Of a stretch of DNA of 12,956 bases, positions 1-7,794 are shown one piece after another. The DNA lies in NCBI GenBank assembly GCA_910592005.1, contig CAJVPP010002975.1, positions 1 through 12,956 of the forward strand, in the 5' to 3' direction. This DNA is from Funneliformis mosseae. Its lineage: Eukaryota; Glomeromycota; Glomeromycetes; Glomerales; Glomeraceae. The first letter of the stretch is position 1; each line of letters opens with the position of its first letter. A program made the position numbers and the translations under genes. The notes beneath the pieces were generated by a model. It was not told the DNA's origin. It saw only the letters and a program-made list of their open reading frames with translations, and did not search any database.

Positions 1-829
1 AGTCTTGGGACTAGACTTATAACTCTACAGTTAATAAAGTTACTATTTTACACTTTTAACCTTCTTCTTGTCTTCATCATAGGATTGATCGTGATAACCT
101 ACTACACAAGTGAATCATGATAATAAATTGTTTTATTCGTTTATCATTAATTTCTCTTAGAAAAAGCCTTTGAGATAATTGTGTCATTTAGTTTATTAGT
201 TTTGTTAGCTTAGTTTGAGATGATTCCAGGTCTAATACTGGTTAATTTTTAACCAACTAGATAATGGAAATAATGTAACAGTAGCACAAAGGTACTACAT
301 AACTGAAATATAGTCTAAAATAACAATACCTTGTGATTAAGGAGTGCAATGTTAGGAGTTTTTCATATATTATATATCAATCTGTTAATCTTTTTTTTTC
401 AATATACAATTTGAGTTTATACAATAATTTAGTATACAATTATTTTGGCTTACTCATATTAATTTTTTTAAAATATTGTTTATCTGTAGAAAAAAAAGTC
501 ACATTTATATTCTACTTGAAGATGAATATCCTCATCATTTTTGTATGAATTAACATATATTAATGATAATTTTAAAAGCTACTCAAAATCTAGATATTCA
601 AAATATTTACCTAACTAATTAAAAGAAATGAAAGGTTTATAAAGTTAAATATACCAACTGTTAATAAGGTGAACTATACGTTAATTTTACATCATACGCG
701 ATCCTAAATCATATGAGATTTAGATTTTTTTAAATTTTCATTTGAAATTTGTGCATTATTCTATAAATTATACAAAAAGGATATGATAAAAATTTATGAT
801 GTATTTGCAAATGTTAATTCTTGTAGACT
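1..829. other. gene-poor AT-rich DNA
   Basis: No supportable gene. The only longer open frame (333-548, plus) starts at GTG and encodes mostly F, I, L, Y, N and K, as expected of chance frames in AT-rich DNA. A small perfect inverted repeat, GGTTAA-TTT-TTAACC, lies at 240-254 and has no evident role. Confidence 0.6.
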
Positions 830-1750
830 TTATTAATGTATAATAATATAATTATAAAAATAATTTATTTATACACTAAATTTTTTTATTTTATACATAA
901 TAAAAATAAATTTAAAATAAAAATTCATCTAAAAATTAGAAATTTCTTAATTTAAAATCTAAACTTTGAACTAATTTAAATCTAAGATTAAAGAAAGTTA
1001 AACTTATTTTAAAAAATTTTAATAAAATAATATTTAAAAGAAAATTAATTTTTTTATATTTGAATATTTTAGATTTCTTAAGATTTTTTAAACTAATATA
1101 AATATATAATATATTATAAAAAAATATAAAAAAAAATGAATTTATAAAATATATAATAATTATTTTAAAATAAGATATTTAAGAAAAATTCATAAAATTA
1201 ATATAATTTGTTACAATCTAAATTTTTTATAAATTAAGTAAAAATAAGATTATTAATAATTTTTATTAAATATATACAAATTAATTTTATTCAAAAATTT
1301 GCAAAATTAAGTTTATTGAATTAGTTTACCTTATTAATTAAAAAAAGAAGATTTTAATTTTAAAAATTTAATATAATAATTATTTTAAAATAATTTTAAA
1401 AATATTATTTTTAATAGTTTATTTTATAAATTTAAAAATAATATATATTTAAAATTATTTATTATATTATAAATTATAATAAATATTAAATAAAAATTAT
1501 AAATACTGTATAAATCTGAAATATCGTTAATTATCATTAAAAATTTTTATATAATAAATTAAGTTTAAATTAAATGTAAAAAATAAATAATTTATACCCT
1601 ATAATGATAATATTATTGATTATTAAAATTTTTTGAATAATAATTTAATTATATAAATTAAAATATGATAATAATTATATGGTTTACAATCTAAGCATTA
1701 AATATTTTTTTTAAAAAAAAATTAATTATAAAATAATTATAAATAAATAA
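830..1750. other. extreme A/T tract
   Basis: About 900 bases of almost pure A and T, with only scattered G or C, clearly more extreme than the flanks. It has no open frame of note and no clear tandem period. A 23-base A/T word is shared by 1151-1173 and 1371-1393 in direct orientation, but such matches are not surprising in this composition. It could be decayed repeat, a scaffold-attachment-like or replication-prone segment, or neutral intergenic DNA; the sequence cannot decide. Confidence 0.6.
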
Positions 1751-1760
1751 TAGATAACAC

Positions 1761-2067
1761 TTATTTACTATTTAATTCTTCTAATATAGGAGTATCTGAA
1801 ACTGATTCTGTATTCGAATTTGATAAAATTTAATTTTTAGCAAACAAAAAATGAGTAAATTAATGATATATATTACCTTCTAATGAGGAAGCTTTTTTAG
1901 CATCTGAAATTAGCTCAAATGTAAAATTCATGAAAAAAAAAAGATTTTAAAATATTATCAAACTGCATTTATACGAAACTTCATATCTTTTATTTCTTTT
2001 TATTTTTTGATAAAAATATTTTTAGTTTCTTTATTACATACTTACTTTTATAATTATTATTAGACAT
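1761..2067 (-). CDS. candidate three-exon gene for a 31-residue protein
   Basis: Read on the minus strand, an ATG at 2067-2065 opens exon 1 (2067-2046), which ends at a GTAAGTATG donor. Intron 1 (2045-1904, 142 nt) ends in CTAAT then TTTCAG, a fungal-like branch site and acceptor. Exon 2 is 1903-1877. Intron 2 (1876-1808, 69 nt) runs from GTAATA to ATACAG. Exon 3 is 1807-1761 and ends in TAA. The phases fit (22, 27 and 47 nt; 32 codons with the stop). The product starts MSNNNYKNAKKASS and ends ILEELNSK, hydrophilic and acidic, with no signal peptide, membrane segment or family I recognise. It stands out against the A/T-rich flanks. Phase-compatible exons can arise by chance, so this is a candidate. 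It could also be the remnant of a larger gene. Confidence 0.28.
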
Positions 2068-2150
2068 TGTTATAATTTATAATAAAAAAATAAGCCTATT
2101 TTTTTTAAAAAAAAAAATTATTTAAAATTATCTTGTATAATGATGACAGA

Positions 2151-2185
2151 ATATGGGGCTAAGCTATTAAAATCACCTTACGGGA
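2151..2185 (+). repeat. left terminal inverted repeat of the 2150-2858 element
   Basis: 35 bases beginning ATATGGGGCTAAGC and ending TTACGGGA. It pairs with 2823-2858 with a single one-base length difference and no substitutions. Confidence 0.8.
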
Positions 2186-2377
2186 TAAGAAATTGATTTT
2201 GAGTAAATGATAATTTAACCAATAATAAATTATTCTATTTTTAAATATTAAGTAGAATTAATTATTAAGATGATACTAAAATTTATTATTTAAAATTTTT
2301 ATTATTTAAAATTTTGCTATAATAAAATATATAAAATTTATTATTTAAAATTATTTTACAGAACTAATTTTTGTAAA

Positions 2378-2530
2378 ACTTAAAATCAATTTCGTATCAC
2401 TTGAAATTTTGCTATTAATCACCCTACGGGCTATTGTTATGCTAATTTTATGATACTTAAAAATCGATTTTGTACCACTTGAGATTTTGCTATTAAAATC
2501 ACCCTATGGGACATTGTTACACTAATTTAT
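2378..2530. repeat. two tandem 77-bp units inside the inverted-repeat element
   Basis: Unit 1 (2378-2454) and unit 2 (2455-2530) both begin ACTTAAAA-TC, then share a CACTTGARATTTTGCTATTA-type core, then TCACCCTAYGGG and a TGTTA-CTAATTT tail. Each unit resembles the terminal repeat, so the element seems to have grown by copying its own end. Just upstream (2281-2350) the word TATTATTTAAAATT recurs three times. Confidence 0.7.
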
Positions 2531-2822
2531 TAAAAAAAGTTTATATATTAAAAAAATTATTTTTTATTTTTTTTTAAAAAAAAATATTTGCTGGGGTATT
2601 AATTGCCTCCTAGACCCCCCATTCAAACACACATTCAAACTATTAATAATGGTTTTAATTAAAGTTAAAAAATTTTGAAAGGCCCGAAACTTTTGACTTA
2701 TGTTACACAAAAAATGATTGCTTGCTTTGTTAATAAGATAATTGACTATAAAAACTTAACCAAATAAAGTTCATATATCATATAATAATATGAATCAAAA
2801 ATCTCAATTTTGGTTGTTGGGG

Positions 2823-2858
2823 TCCCGTAAGGTGATTTTAATAGCTTAGCCCCCATAT
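2823..2858 (-). repeat. right terminal inverted repeat of the 2150-2858 element
   Basis: 36 bases, reverse complement of 2151-2185 with five C where the left end has four G. It begins TCCCGTAAGG and ends AGCCCCCATAT. Confidence 0.8.
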
Positions 2859-3178
2859 ACAGTAATAGTAATACATATTGTCAAGGTAGACCTTACCGAA
2901 GTATGTATGTGAGACGTATACGAGGCACAACATTTATTGGTAATTAATAAAATAACCAATGGTGATAATCAAGGAAAAAAGTTATTGCGAAAGAAGTTAA
3001 GGCCCACCTATTATAAATTAGTATATTATCGAACCATGAAATTTTTTTTTTAAAAAAAAAACGACAATTGCTGCGACCCGCAACGATCCAACCCAAAGAA
3101 ATCGTACAAAAAAAAATGAAATAAGAACCCCAGTTAACAAAATAATAATAATAATAAATTAAAAGCTTCGCAGCTGAT
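2859..3178. other. spacer without a gene
   Basis: No coding frame seen. It holds an (AAT)n microsatellite at 3141-3157, a poly-T/poly-A hairpin near 3042-3060, and a short GC-richer patch at about 3070-3092 of unknown meaning. Confidence 0.5.
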
Positions 3179-3461
3179 ATGAATGTGACGGAGTCGGTGC
3201 TGAACCGATTTTAAATTCAGCATAAACTGAATTTACCAATTTTAAAAATCGAACCGAAACCGGCACCGGACTAGCATAAAAGAGTCGGCTCAAAATCGTT
3301 TCGTCATCAAATAAAGATAATTATGTGCTGATAACCCGTCAAAAATTTTTTCAACATCACATGCTCTATTAGTATAAATTTAACTTGACGTCCCTAATTT
3401 ACTTTAGGAGAGCCAAAGTAGAACCGAAGAGGTACCGAGATGGAACCGTCCCCATCCCTAG
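3179..3461. mobile_element. probable hAT-like non-autonomous remnant (about 283 bp)
   Basis: The right end, read inward on the minus strand, starts CTAGGGATGGGGACGG, resembling the (C/T)AGGGATGG-type ends of hAT elements. The left end has a weaker version (ATGAATGTGACGG, then TCGGTGCTGAACCG). The eight bases outside each end are CAGCTGAT (3171-3178) and CAGTAGAT (3462-3469), 6 of 8 identical, compatible with an eroded 8-bp hAT duplication. The inside is rich in AACCG/CGGTT words and carries a large foldback at 3190-3271. No transposase is present. The left boundary is the weakest part of the call. Confidence 0.4.
3190..3271. repeat. imperfect inverted repeat (foldback)
   Basis: The arm 3190-3220 (GGAGTCGGTGCTGAACCG, then TTTTAAATTCAG) pairs with 3227-3271 (CTGAATTTA, then AATCGAACCG, then CCGGCACCGGAC) around a 6-base loop. 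The right arm is about 14 bases longer because of internal insertions. It lies inside the hAT-like remnant and could form a strong hairpin in single-stranded DNA or RNA. Confidence 0.6.
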
Positions 3462-3654
3462 CAGTAGATCGAACTGACATTTCATTGCGAAAAGAACCTA
3501 AAACAAAAAAATAATGTAAAAAAGGATATAGAAACCTACCACATAATGGAAAAATTTCATCTATCACTGCAATCCCAAGTTATCAAGGACGAAAAATACC
3601 AACCAACCGAAAACAAAAAAATTCAAATTCTAATAAAAAAGAACATAAATAAAT

Positions 3655-4501
3655 AAGTTCTGAGAACAAATCAATTATTTTAACGATTTGATTTTAACGG
3701 GTGGGAATTTCCAGGTTGAAGAAACGACTTGTAACTCCAGTACATTTATCGATATGAAGTGATTTAAGTTGTGTTAGATTTCTTAGTCCATCAAATTACA
3801 AAACAATGTTAAAGAATAAAAGCAATACATCAATAATTCTATCAGCTCAATACCCTTCACATTATAAAGTGAAGTGAGTTGTTTTTGTGATTGTAAAAGG
3901 TTCTCTAAATAATTTGTTCTTATAAATACAAATACTTAGATGTTTAATTGAAGGTATTAATAACGGTGAAGATGTAAATGAGGTGTATGATCTGGATAAT
4001 TCATTGGTGTCGTTGGTAAACTTAGGTTAATAGCTTCAACTTGTGATATAAATTATGCGTCATTTAACATCATTTGATAAAGCTTGATAATTGAAAAGCA
4101 ATCTCTATCTAGACTTATTGATAATTATAAAAAAGAAGCATCAATATTTATAAATATATTGAATAGAACGTGTTGTTTATAATTCCGTATTTCTTTAATC
4201 TTTTTTCTATCGTCATCATTAAAATATGAAAAGTAATCATCAAGAAAATTATAACCTATTTCCTTTTCGACATTTAATTGAAAAGGACCTTCCCAAAGTA
4301 TAGGAATTGTAATTCAACAAAAAAATCGGTTGAATAAAACGCATGAATGAAGTGTTTCGAAATCATTTCGAAATATTGGATAATGTCTTAACAGTACAGT
4401 TCTGGTAAATTTCCACGAAATAATTCTAAGATCTTGAAGCTGTCCTTTTATCTTTAGCAGCTTAGTCAACAAAACTAGCTGCTTAAGTAAAAATTTTTCA
4501 T
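3655..4501 (-). pseudogene. F-box / leucine-rich-repeat protein, degenerate
   Basis: The intact family member would be an SCF ubiquitin-ligase substrate adaptor: the N-terminal F-box binds Skp1 and the LRRs bind the target. An ATG at 4501-4499 starts a frame with early stops. In that frame 4420-4397 reads FRGNLPEL, the usual F-box entry, and a TAA follows at 4390-4388. After a one-base shift, 4370-4281 reads RNDFETLHSCVLFNRFFC, a TGA stop (4316-4314), then ITIPILWEGPF, closely matching the F-box core of Rhizophagus proteins. The same frame continues as YNFLDDYFSYFNDDDRKK to a TAA at 4127-4125. Further shifted frames give LENLLQSQKQLTSL and, at about 3783-3730, RNLTQLKSLHIDKCTGV, an LRR. At least three frameshifts and several stops kill it. 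The TGA replaces a residue that is often R, which fits CGA to TGA. A 10-bp inverted repeat (4453-4462/4477-4486) lies near the start. The 3' limit is uncertain. Confidence 0.75.
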
Positions 4502-4797
4502 TTTTGTAATAAGAAAAGCTTTCTCTAATTTATTTCTTTCTTTTGCTTTTTATTGCTTTGTTCTTGTTAATAATTGAATTTTGAATAATATTTATAATTG
4601 CTGAGCTCTGCTGTATGGAACGATCGTGTTTGCAGTTATGATATGAGGTCACACTAGTGCAAAATAAAAAAATTTTTTTTTTTTTAGGAATTTCTCAACA
4701 AAAAAAAATATCACATTACTTTAATTAAAGTAGTACTCCTGCTTTTATTTAACTTTTTTCTCTTTTAAAAAAAATTCATTTATAATTAAGGATGTTA
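4502..4797. other. upstream flank of the F-box pseudogene
   Basis: No gene seen. On the minus strand this would be the old promoter and 5' leader, ending in an A-rich stretch before the ATG at 4501. It includes a GC-richer patch at about 4600-4660 and poly-T at 4671-4685. No specific promoter element can be named. Confidence 0.4.
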
Positions 4798-4803
4798 AAA
4801 AGT

Positions 4804-5195
4804 CGCATGGGACCAGGTCCTATGAAGTCCGGACCAGTTTAAAATTATAGGACTGCGGTCAGAGAACTATGTCAATTTTAAAAAAATTCAGATGAATCGA
4901 TCAAAGAAGAATGATATAATCGTTCTAATTGGACGATACTTCATCTTTCAAGAAGAACGGTATACAGTATCATCCATCATTGTTCTAATTGAACGATACT
5001 ACTACGATACTCCATCGAGCAAAAAGAACGATGCTTCATCATCGTTCTAATTGAAACGATACTCCATTGTTCAAGAAGAACTATTATGGTTAATATTGTA
5101 TTTAGTAGACCAATTTTTGTATATTATTAAGATTGTAGTTCTAGGACCGCAAGTCCCAATTTATATAGGACCACAGTCTCGGGACCTGGTCCTAG
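4804..5195. mobile_element. non-autonomous foldback element with GGACC/GGTCC ends (about 392 bp)
   Basis: The left arm (about 4809-4868) and the right arm (about 5137-5193) are imperfect inverted copies: GGACCAGGTCC, then a GTCC or GGTCC word, then TATA/AAATT, GGACT-GCGGTC and AGAACTA. GGACC-A-GGTCC is itself a perfect palindrome, so each tip can also fold alone. AAAAGT occurs just outside both ends (4798-4803 and 5196-5201) and may be a 6-bp target duplication, but it is low-complexity and so weak. No coding frame lies between the arms; the centre is a minisatellite. Superfamily unknown; a trans-mobilised MITE is the simplest reading. Confidence 0.6.
4921..5082. repeat. 60-62 bp minisatellite, about 2.7 copies
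   Basis: Units start at 4921, 4981 and 5043 with YGTTCTAATTG, followed by ACGATACT, a CCATC/TTCATC stretch and CAAGAAGAAC or CAAAAAGAAC. The sequence just upstream (about 4896-4915) looks like the eroded tail of a further unit. It fills the centre of the 4804-5195 element, so the copy number probably varies among copies of that element. Confidence 0.75.
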
Positions 5196-5425
5196 AAAAG
5201 TAAAAGTTCAGACGTTCTATGAGGAATATGATGAGTATTTCCTGCATTGATTAAAGTATTTTCTTCTTGTTCCGCATTATCCTTATGTTGATGATGTCTT
5301 TATTGATTCTGTCTTAGAGATCTCTCTATTCTCCTTTCATATATTCCAACGAAGCTTGATAAATTGTTACTTTCCTTACCATGAATTCCGGTGGCGTCAA
5401 TCCTCTGTAAAATTTTTCTTTTATC
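5192..5425 (-). pseudogene. coding-like vestige of unknown function
   Basis: One minus-strand frame runs from 5425 to a TAG at 5194-5192 with a single internal TAA (5302-5300): 41 codons, stop, 35 codons. The residues are polar and coding-like (for example DATGIHGKESNNLSSF and DNAEQEENTLINAGN). An overlapping minus frame is also open for about 35 codons and reads KFYRGLTPPEFMVRK, so the true frame is not settled. Neither matches a family I know. The terminal TAG falls in the edge of the 4804-5195 element, so that insertion may have cut the gene. Chance is a fair alternative. Confidence 0.2.
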
Positions 5426-5871
5426 TCATCACATTAAGATAGATTAGCAAACAAAGGAATCATTGGAACAATTACTCATAAATAAAGCAAAAAAAAAATT
5501 TTTGTTTAACATAACTCAAAATGTGAAGAAGTTTTATTTACACCATTTCCGATTAAATAAAAATCAAATATACGGATAAATCCACCAAAAGTTATTAATT
5601 TTCGGAATAAAAAGACTTAGAAACCTAACTTTCTATAAGAATATCATTTATAGTTTTCGAAATGCAGATTTTTTTTTTTTGGATACTTGACTTTTTTCGA
5701 GTTAATTACAATAATGGTGACTTGTTGTTTACATACGTTCAGTATATAATTTTAGTCTTATTGAGATATACCTAATTTTTACAACCATTGTAAATCTCTG
5801 AACCCATCAACGCATTGCATTGCGTCTGAAATCTTCATATTTGCTATTACTATTTAAATATATTTTATTAG

Positions 5872-6069
5872 TTATCTAATCATTTATTGTATATTGCGGC
5901 ATATTATAAATTAGGTGAAATTAATTTAAGAGAATTCAAAACTACTAACAAAGGTTCTTACTTGGTCCATATGTATAGACTAAAGTTCAACACGATAAAT
6001 ACGACTTTAGGGACAAGAAGAGCATATCAATCTCTTTCTACTTTGCTTAAAGTTATAGCGAATAAGTGA
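5872..6069 (+). CDS. exon-like open frame, unknown protein
   Basis: A frame with no stops runs from just after a TTATTAG (5865-5871), which could be a splice acceptor, to a TGA at 6067-6069, giving 65 residues. There is no in-frame ATG near the beginning (only TTG at 5887), so if real it is the last exon of a longer gene rather than a complete ORF. The residues are more balanced than in neighbouring chance frames (it includes YLVHMYRLKFNTINTTLGTR and ends STLLKVIANK), basic near the C terminus, with no membrane segment or known motif. No upstream exon could be placed with confidence. It may be a fragment of a mobile-element protein or a chance frame. Confidence 0.25.
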   Translation, partial: LSNHLLYIAAYYKLGEINLREFKTTNKGSYLVHMYRLKFNTINTTLGTRRAYQSLSTLLKVIANK

Positions 6070-7250
6070 AGGTAACAAATAAAGAGAAAATTTAAATAAT
6101 AAATCCAAATGACAAAATAATAATAAATCATCCAGGTTACATGGACGCTTGAATATTTTAAGCATTACACTAGTATCTAAAATTATTTGATATATTGTGA
6201 AAAAGAAACAAGGCTTTATAATTCGGAAATTCGAATTTCAAATTAAAAAATTCGCCTAAATAGCGTTGTACAATGGTGTTATTATCAAACCATAAAGTTA
6301 TGTTGAAAAAAATATATGGGAGGTTTACTATTAAATCATATTACGGACCTAAATTAATATTTTCGTAGCTCGATTTTAAATGCAAGCTATATTATCAGAT
6401 TTTAATTATAACGATTTTCAAGGACGAAAGTGATCGATTCTTTTTTCGAAAGTTGATTGAGATGTTTCCAAAGGAAATTTGGATTATATCGTTCCCAAAT
6501 AAACGGGTTTGTGAATATACCCTTAAGTTTGATGTCATTTTACGCACAATTAACTATCCTACCTAATATAACGAAGTAGAAAATGATATAATTATTGTAT
6601 TCAATTGACTAATGTAACCATCTGCCAACATAAGTTAAAAACAAACTTTATTTAAAATACGATTATCGATGACAATCATAGTATTGTTTTAATTTAAAAA
6701 TTAAAATTCATTAAACAAAGTTACAAATAAATAATCTTATTTAGTATATTACTTATTAAATTTCCTAAGTCAGCCTACAAAAAGTCGATTACATAATTAA
6801 TTAGATTGTTTAATTAAAATTTATAATTTTCTAACCATAAAATCAAGAAGAATTTAAAGGAAAATTTATGTTAAAAATTTTATTTTGTGTGAGTACCAAG
6901 AGAATTTCTTTTAAACAGCATTTAGAGATATAAACAATAAGTATAGAAACTAATAATAAAAAGAAAAAAGTAAAATTTTGAGAAAATATATAAATAAAAA
7001 TTTTCTATTATCACTGAATTAAACTGTTCAACGATAAGTAACGAAATCAACATCATAAAAGATCACAGCCTAAAGCAAATCGATAGGAATGAAATATTTA
7101 CTTCGAATCAGACCAGGTAAAAATGAAGATAATATAATAATAAGAAATATTTTAGGAAAAAAATAAAATAACTAAAATAAATAACAAAAACATTTTTTAA
7201 TTTAAATCGATCCTTTTTTTGTCGATCGTTGCATATATTTTTTGTATTCG
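6070..7250. other. AT-rich spacer, no supportable gene
   Basis: Nothing recognisable. On the minus strand an ATG frame at 6538-6395 is open for 47 codons and starts MTSNLRVYSQ, but nothing beyond its length supports it. The rest is A/T-rich with scattered homopolymers. Confidence 0.5.
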
Positions 7251-7424
7251 TTAGAAGAACGTTATGAGACCGTCCGGCTCTCTCTGCTCCAGGTGAATTT
7301 CCACCACAATCTCAATTTTACTGACGTTTTCGCGTCGGGAGAGCACTCCTGTTAAATTATGAGAATATAAGGAAAATATTGGGAAAGTTTTTTTCCGAAG
7401 TATTATAAGATGCCTTGTATTTAA
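7251..7424 (-). other. GC-rich island with exon-like frames
   Basis: About 7260-7350 is roughly half G+C by my count, against about a quarter around it. On the minus strand a frame is open from 7424 to a TAA at 7253-7251 and ends KIEIVVEIHLEQREPDG-LITFF. An AACAG at 7353-7349 could be the acceptor that opens this exon. The other strand is also open across the island (VRLSLLQVNFHHNLNF, to a TAA at about 7352-7354), so coding strand and frame are undecided. It could instead be a non-coding RNA or transferred DNA. No family recognised. Confidence 0.25.
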
Positions 7425-7650
7425 TTACTCCTCTTCAAGTTTTCTCCATGATTGAATTGTATTGATTTGAAATTTCGTCAAAATATTGATCTATTTAATT
7501 GCAAATTTCTTTGATAGTTAGCTCTTTTATAAAAAAATATATAGAAAAGATATATATAAAGTCAATGTGAAATTGAAGATTGTCGGTTGGTAAGTTTTCA
7601 TTAACGAATGCTCATGTTCTACGAAATACATAAGAATATTTTAAAAAGAA

Positions 7651-7794
7651 ATGTCCGAAAAAGTGATACTGTAAGTGTAAAATTACTTTGACTCTTTGAC
7701 TTTATTGATAACCTTGTCTACTCATCCAAATCGATTGAATAGAAAGTGTCGTGTGTCGTGGATGCACAAAGTTGAAGGAAAGAATAATAGTTAA
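7651..7794 (+). CDS. candidate two-exon 23-residue ORF
   Basis: ATG at 7651 opens a 20-nt exon ending at a GTAAGTGT donor (7671). A 72-nt intron (7671-7742) ends in AATAG, and exon 2 (7743-7794) continues in phase to a TAA. The product begins MSEKVILKCRVSWMH. A second GTAAGT donor-like site lies upstream at about 7591, so the splice pattern is open. Length and chance make this weak. No family recognised. Confidence 0.15.

Larger units (their letters stand above)
2150..2858. mobile_element. non-autonomous terminal-inverted-repeat element (MITE-like, about 709 bp)
   Basis: The ends are inverted copies: 2151-2185 matches the reverse complement of 2823-2858 except for one extra G in the run after ATAT. 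No open frame or transposase lies between them, so it would have to be moved in trans. The four bases ACAG lie just outside both ends (2146-2149 and 2859-2862) and may be a target-site duplication, though this needs one unpaired A at the left tip. Inside are two tandem 77-bp units that each carry the end-like word GCTATTA-(AA)-TCACC plus a CGGG-like tail, and an inverted match between 2184-2204 and 2378-2398 (19 of 21). The superfamily is not clear from the end sequence. The near-identical ends suggest fairly recent activity. Confidence 0.72.

Noticed and set aside
333..548. 71-codon plus-strand open frame
   Set aside because: GTG start, residues almost all F/I/L/Y/N/K, no motif; expected by chance in this composition.
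1151..1393. 23-base direct repeat in the A/T tract, considered as transposon flanks or LTR edges
   Set aside because: Two-letter composition makes such matches likely; no element structure lies between the copies.
4921..5082. Regular repeats considered as a CRISPR-like array
   Set aside because: Units are contiguous and whole-unit similar with no unique spacers, inside a eukaryotic foldback element; it is a minisatellite.
6395..6538. 47-codon minus-strand ATG frame
   Set aside because: Length alone is not significant here; no motif, no splice context.
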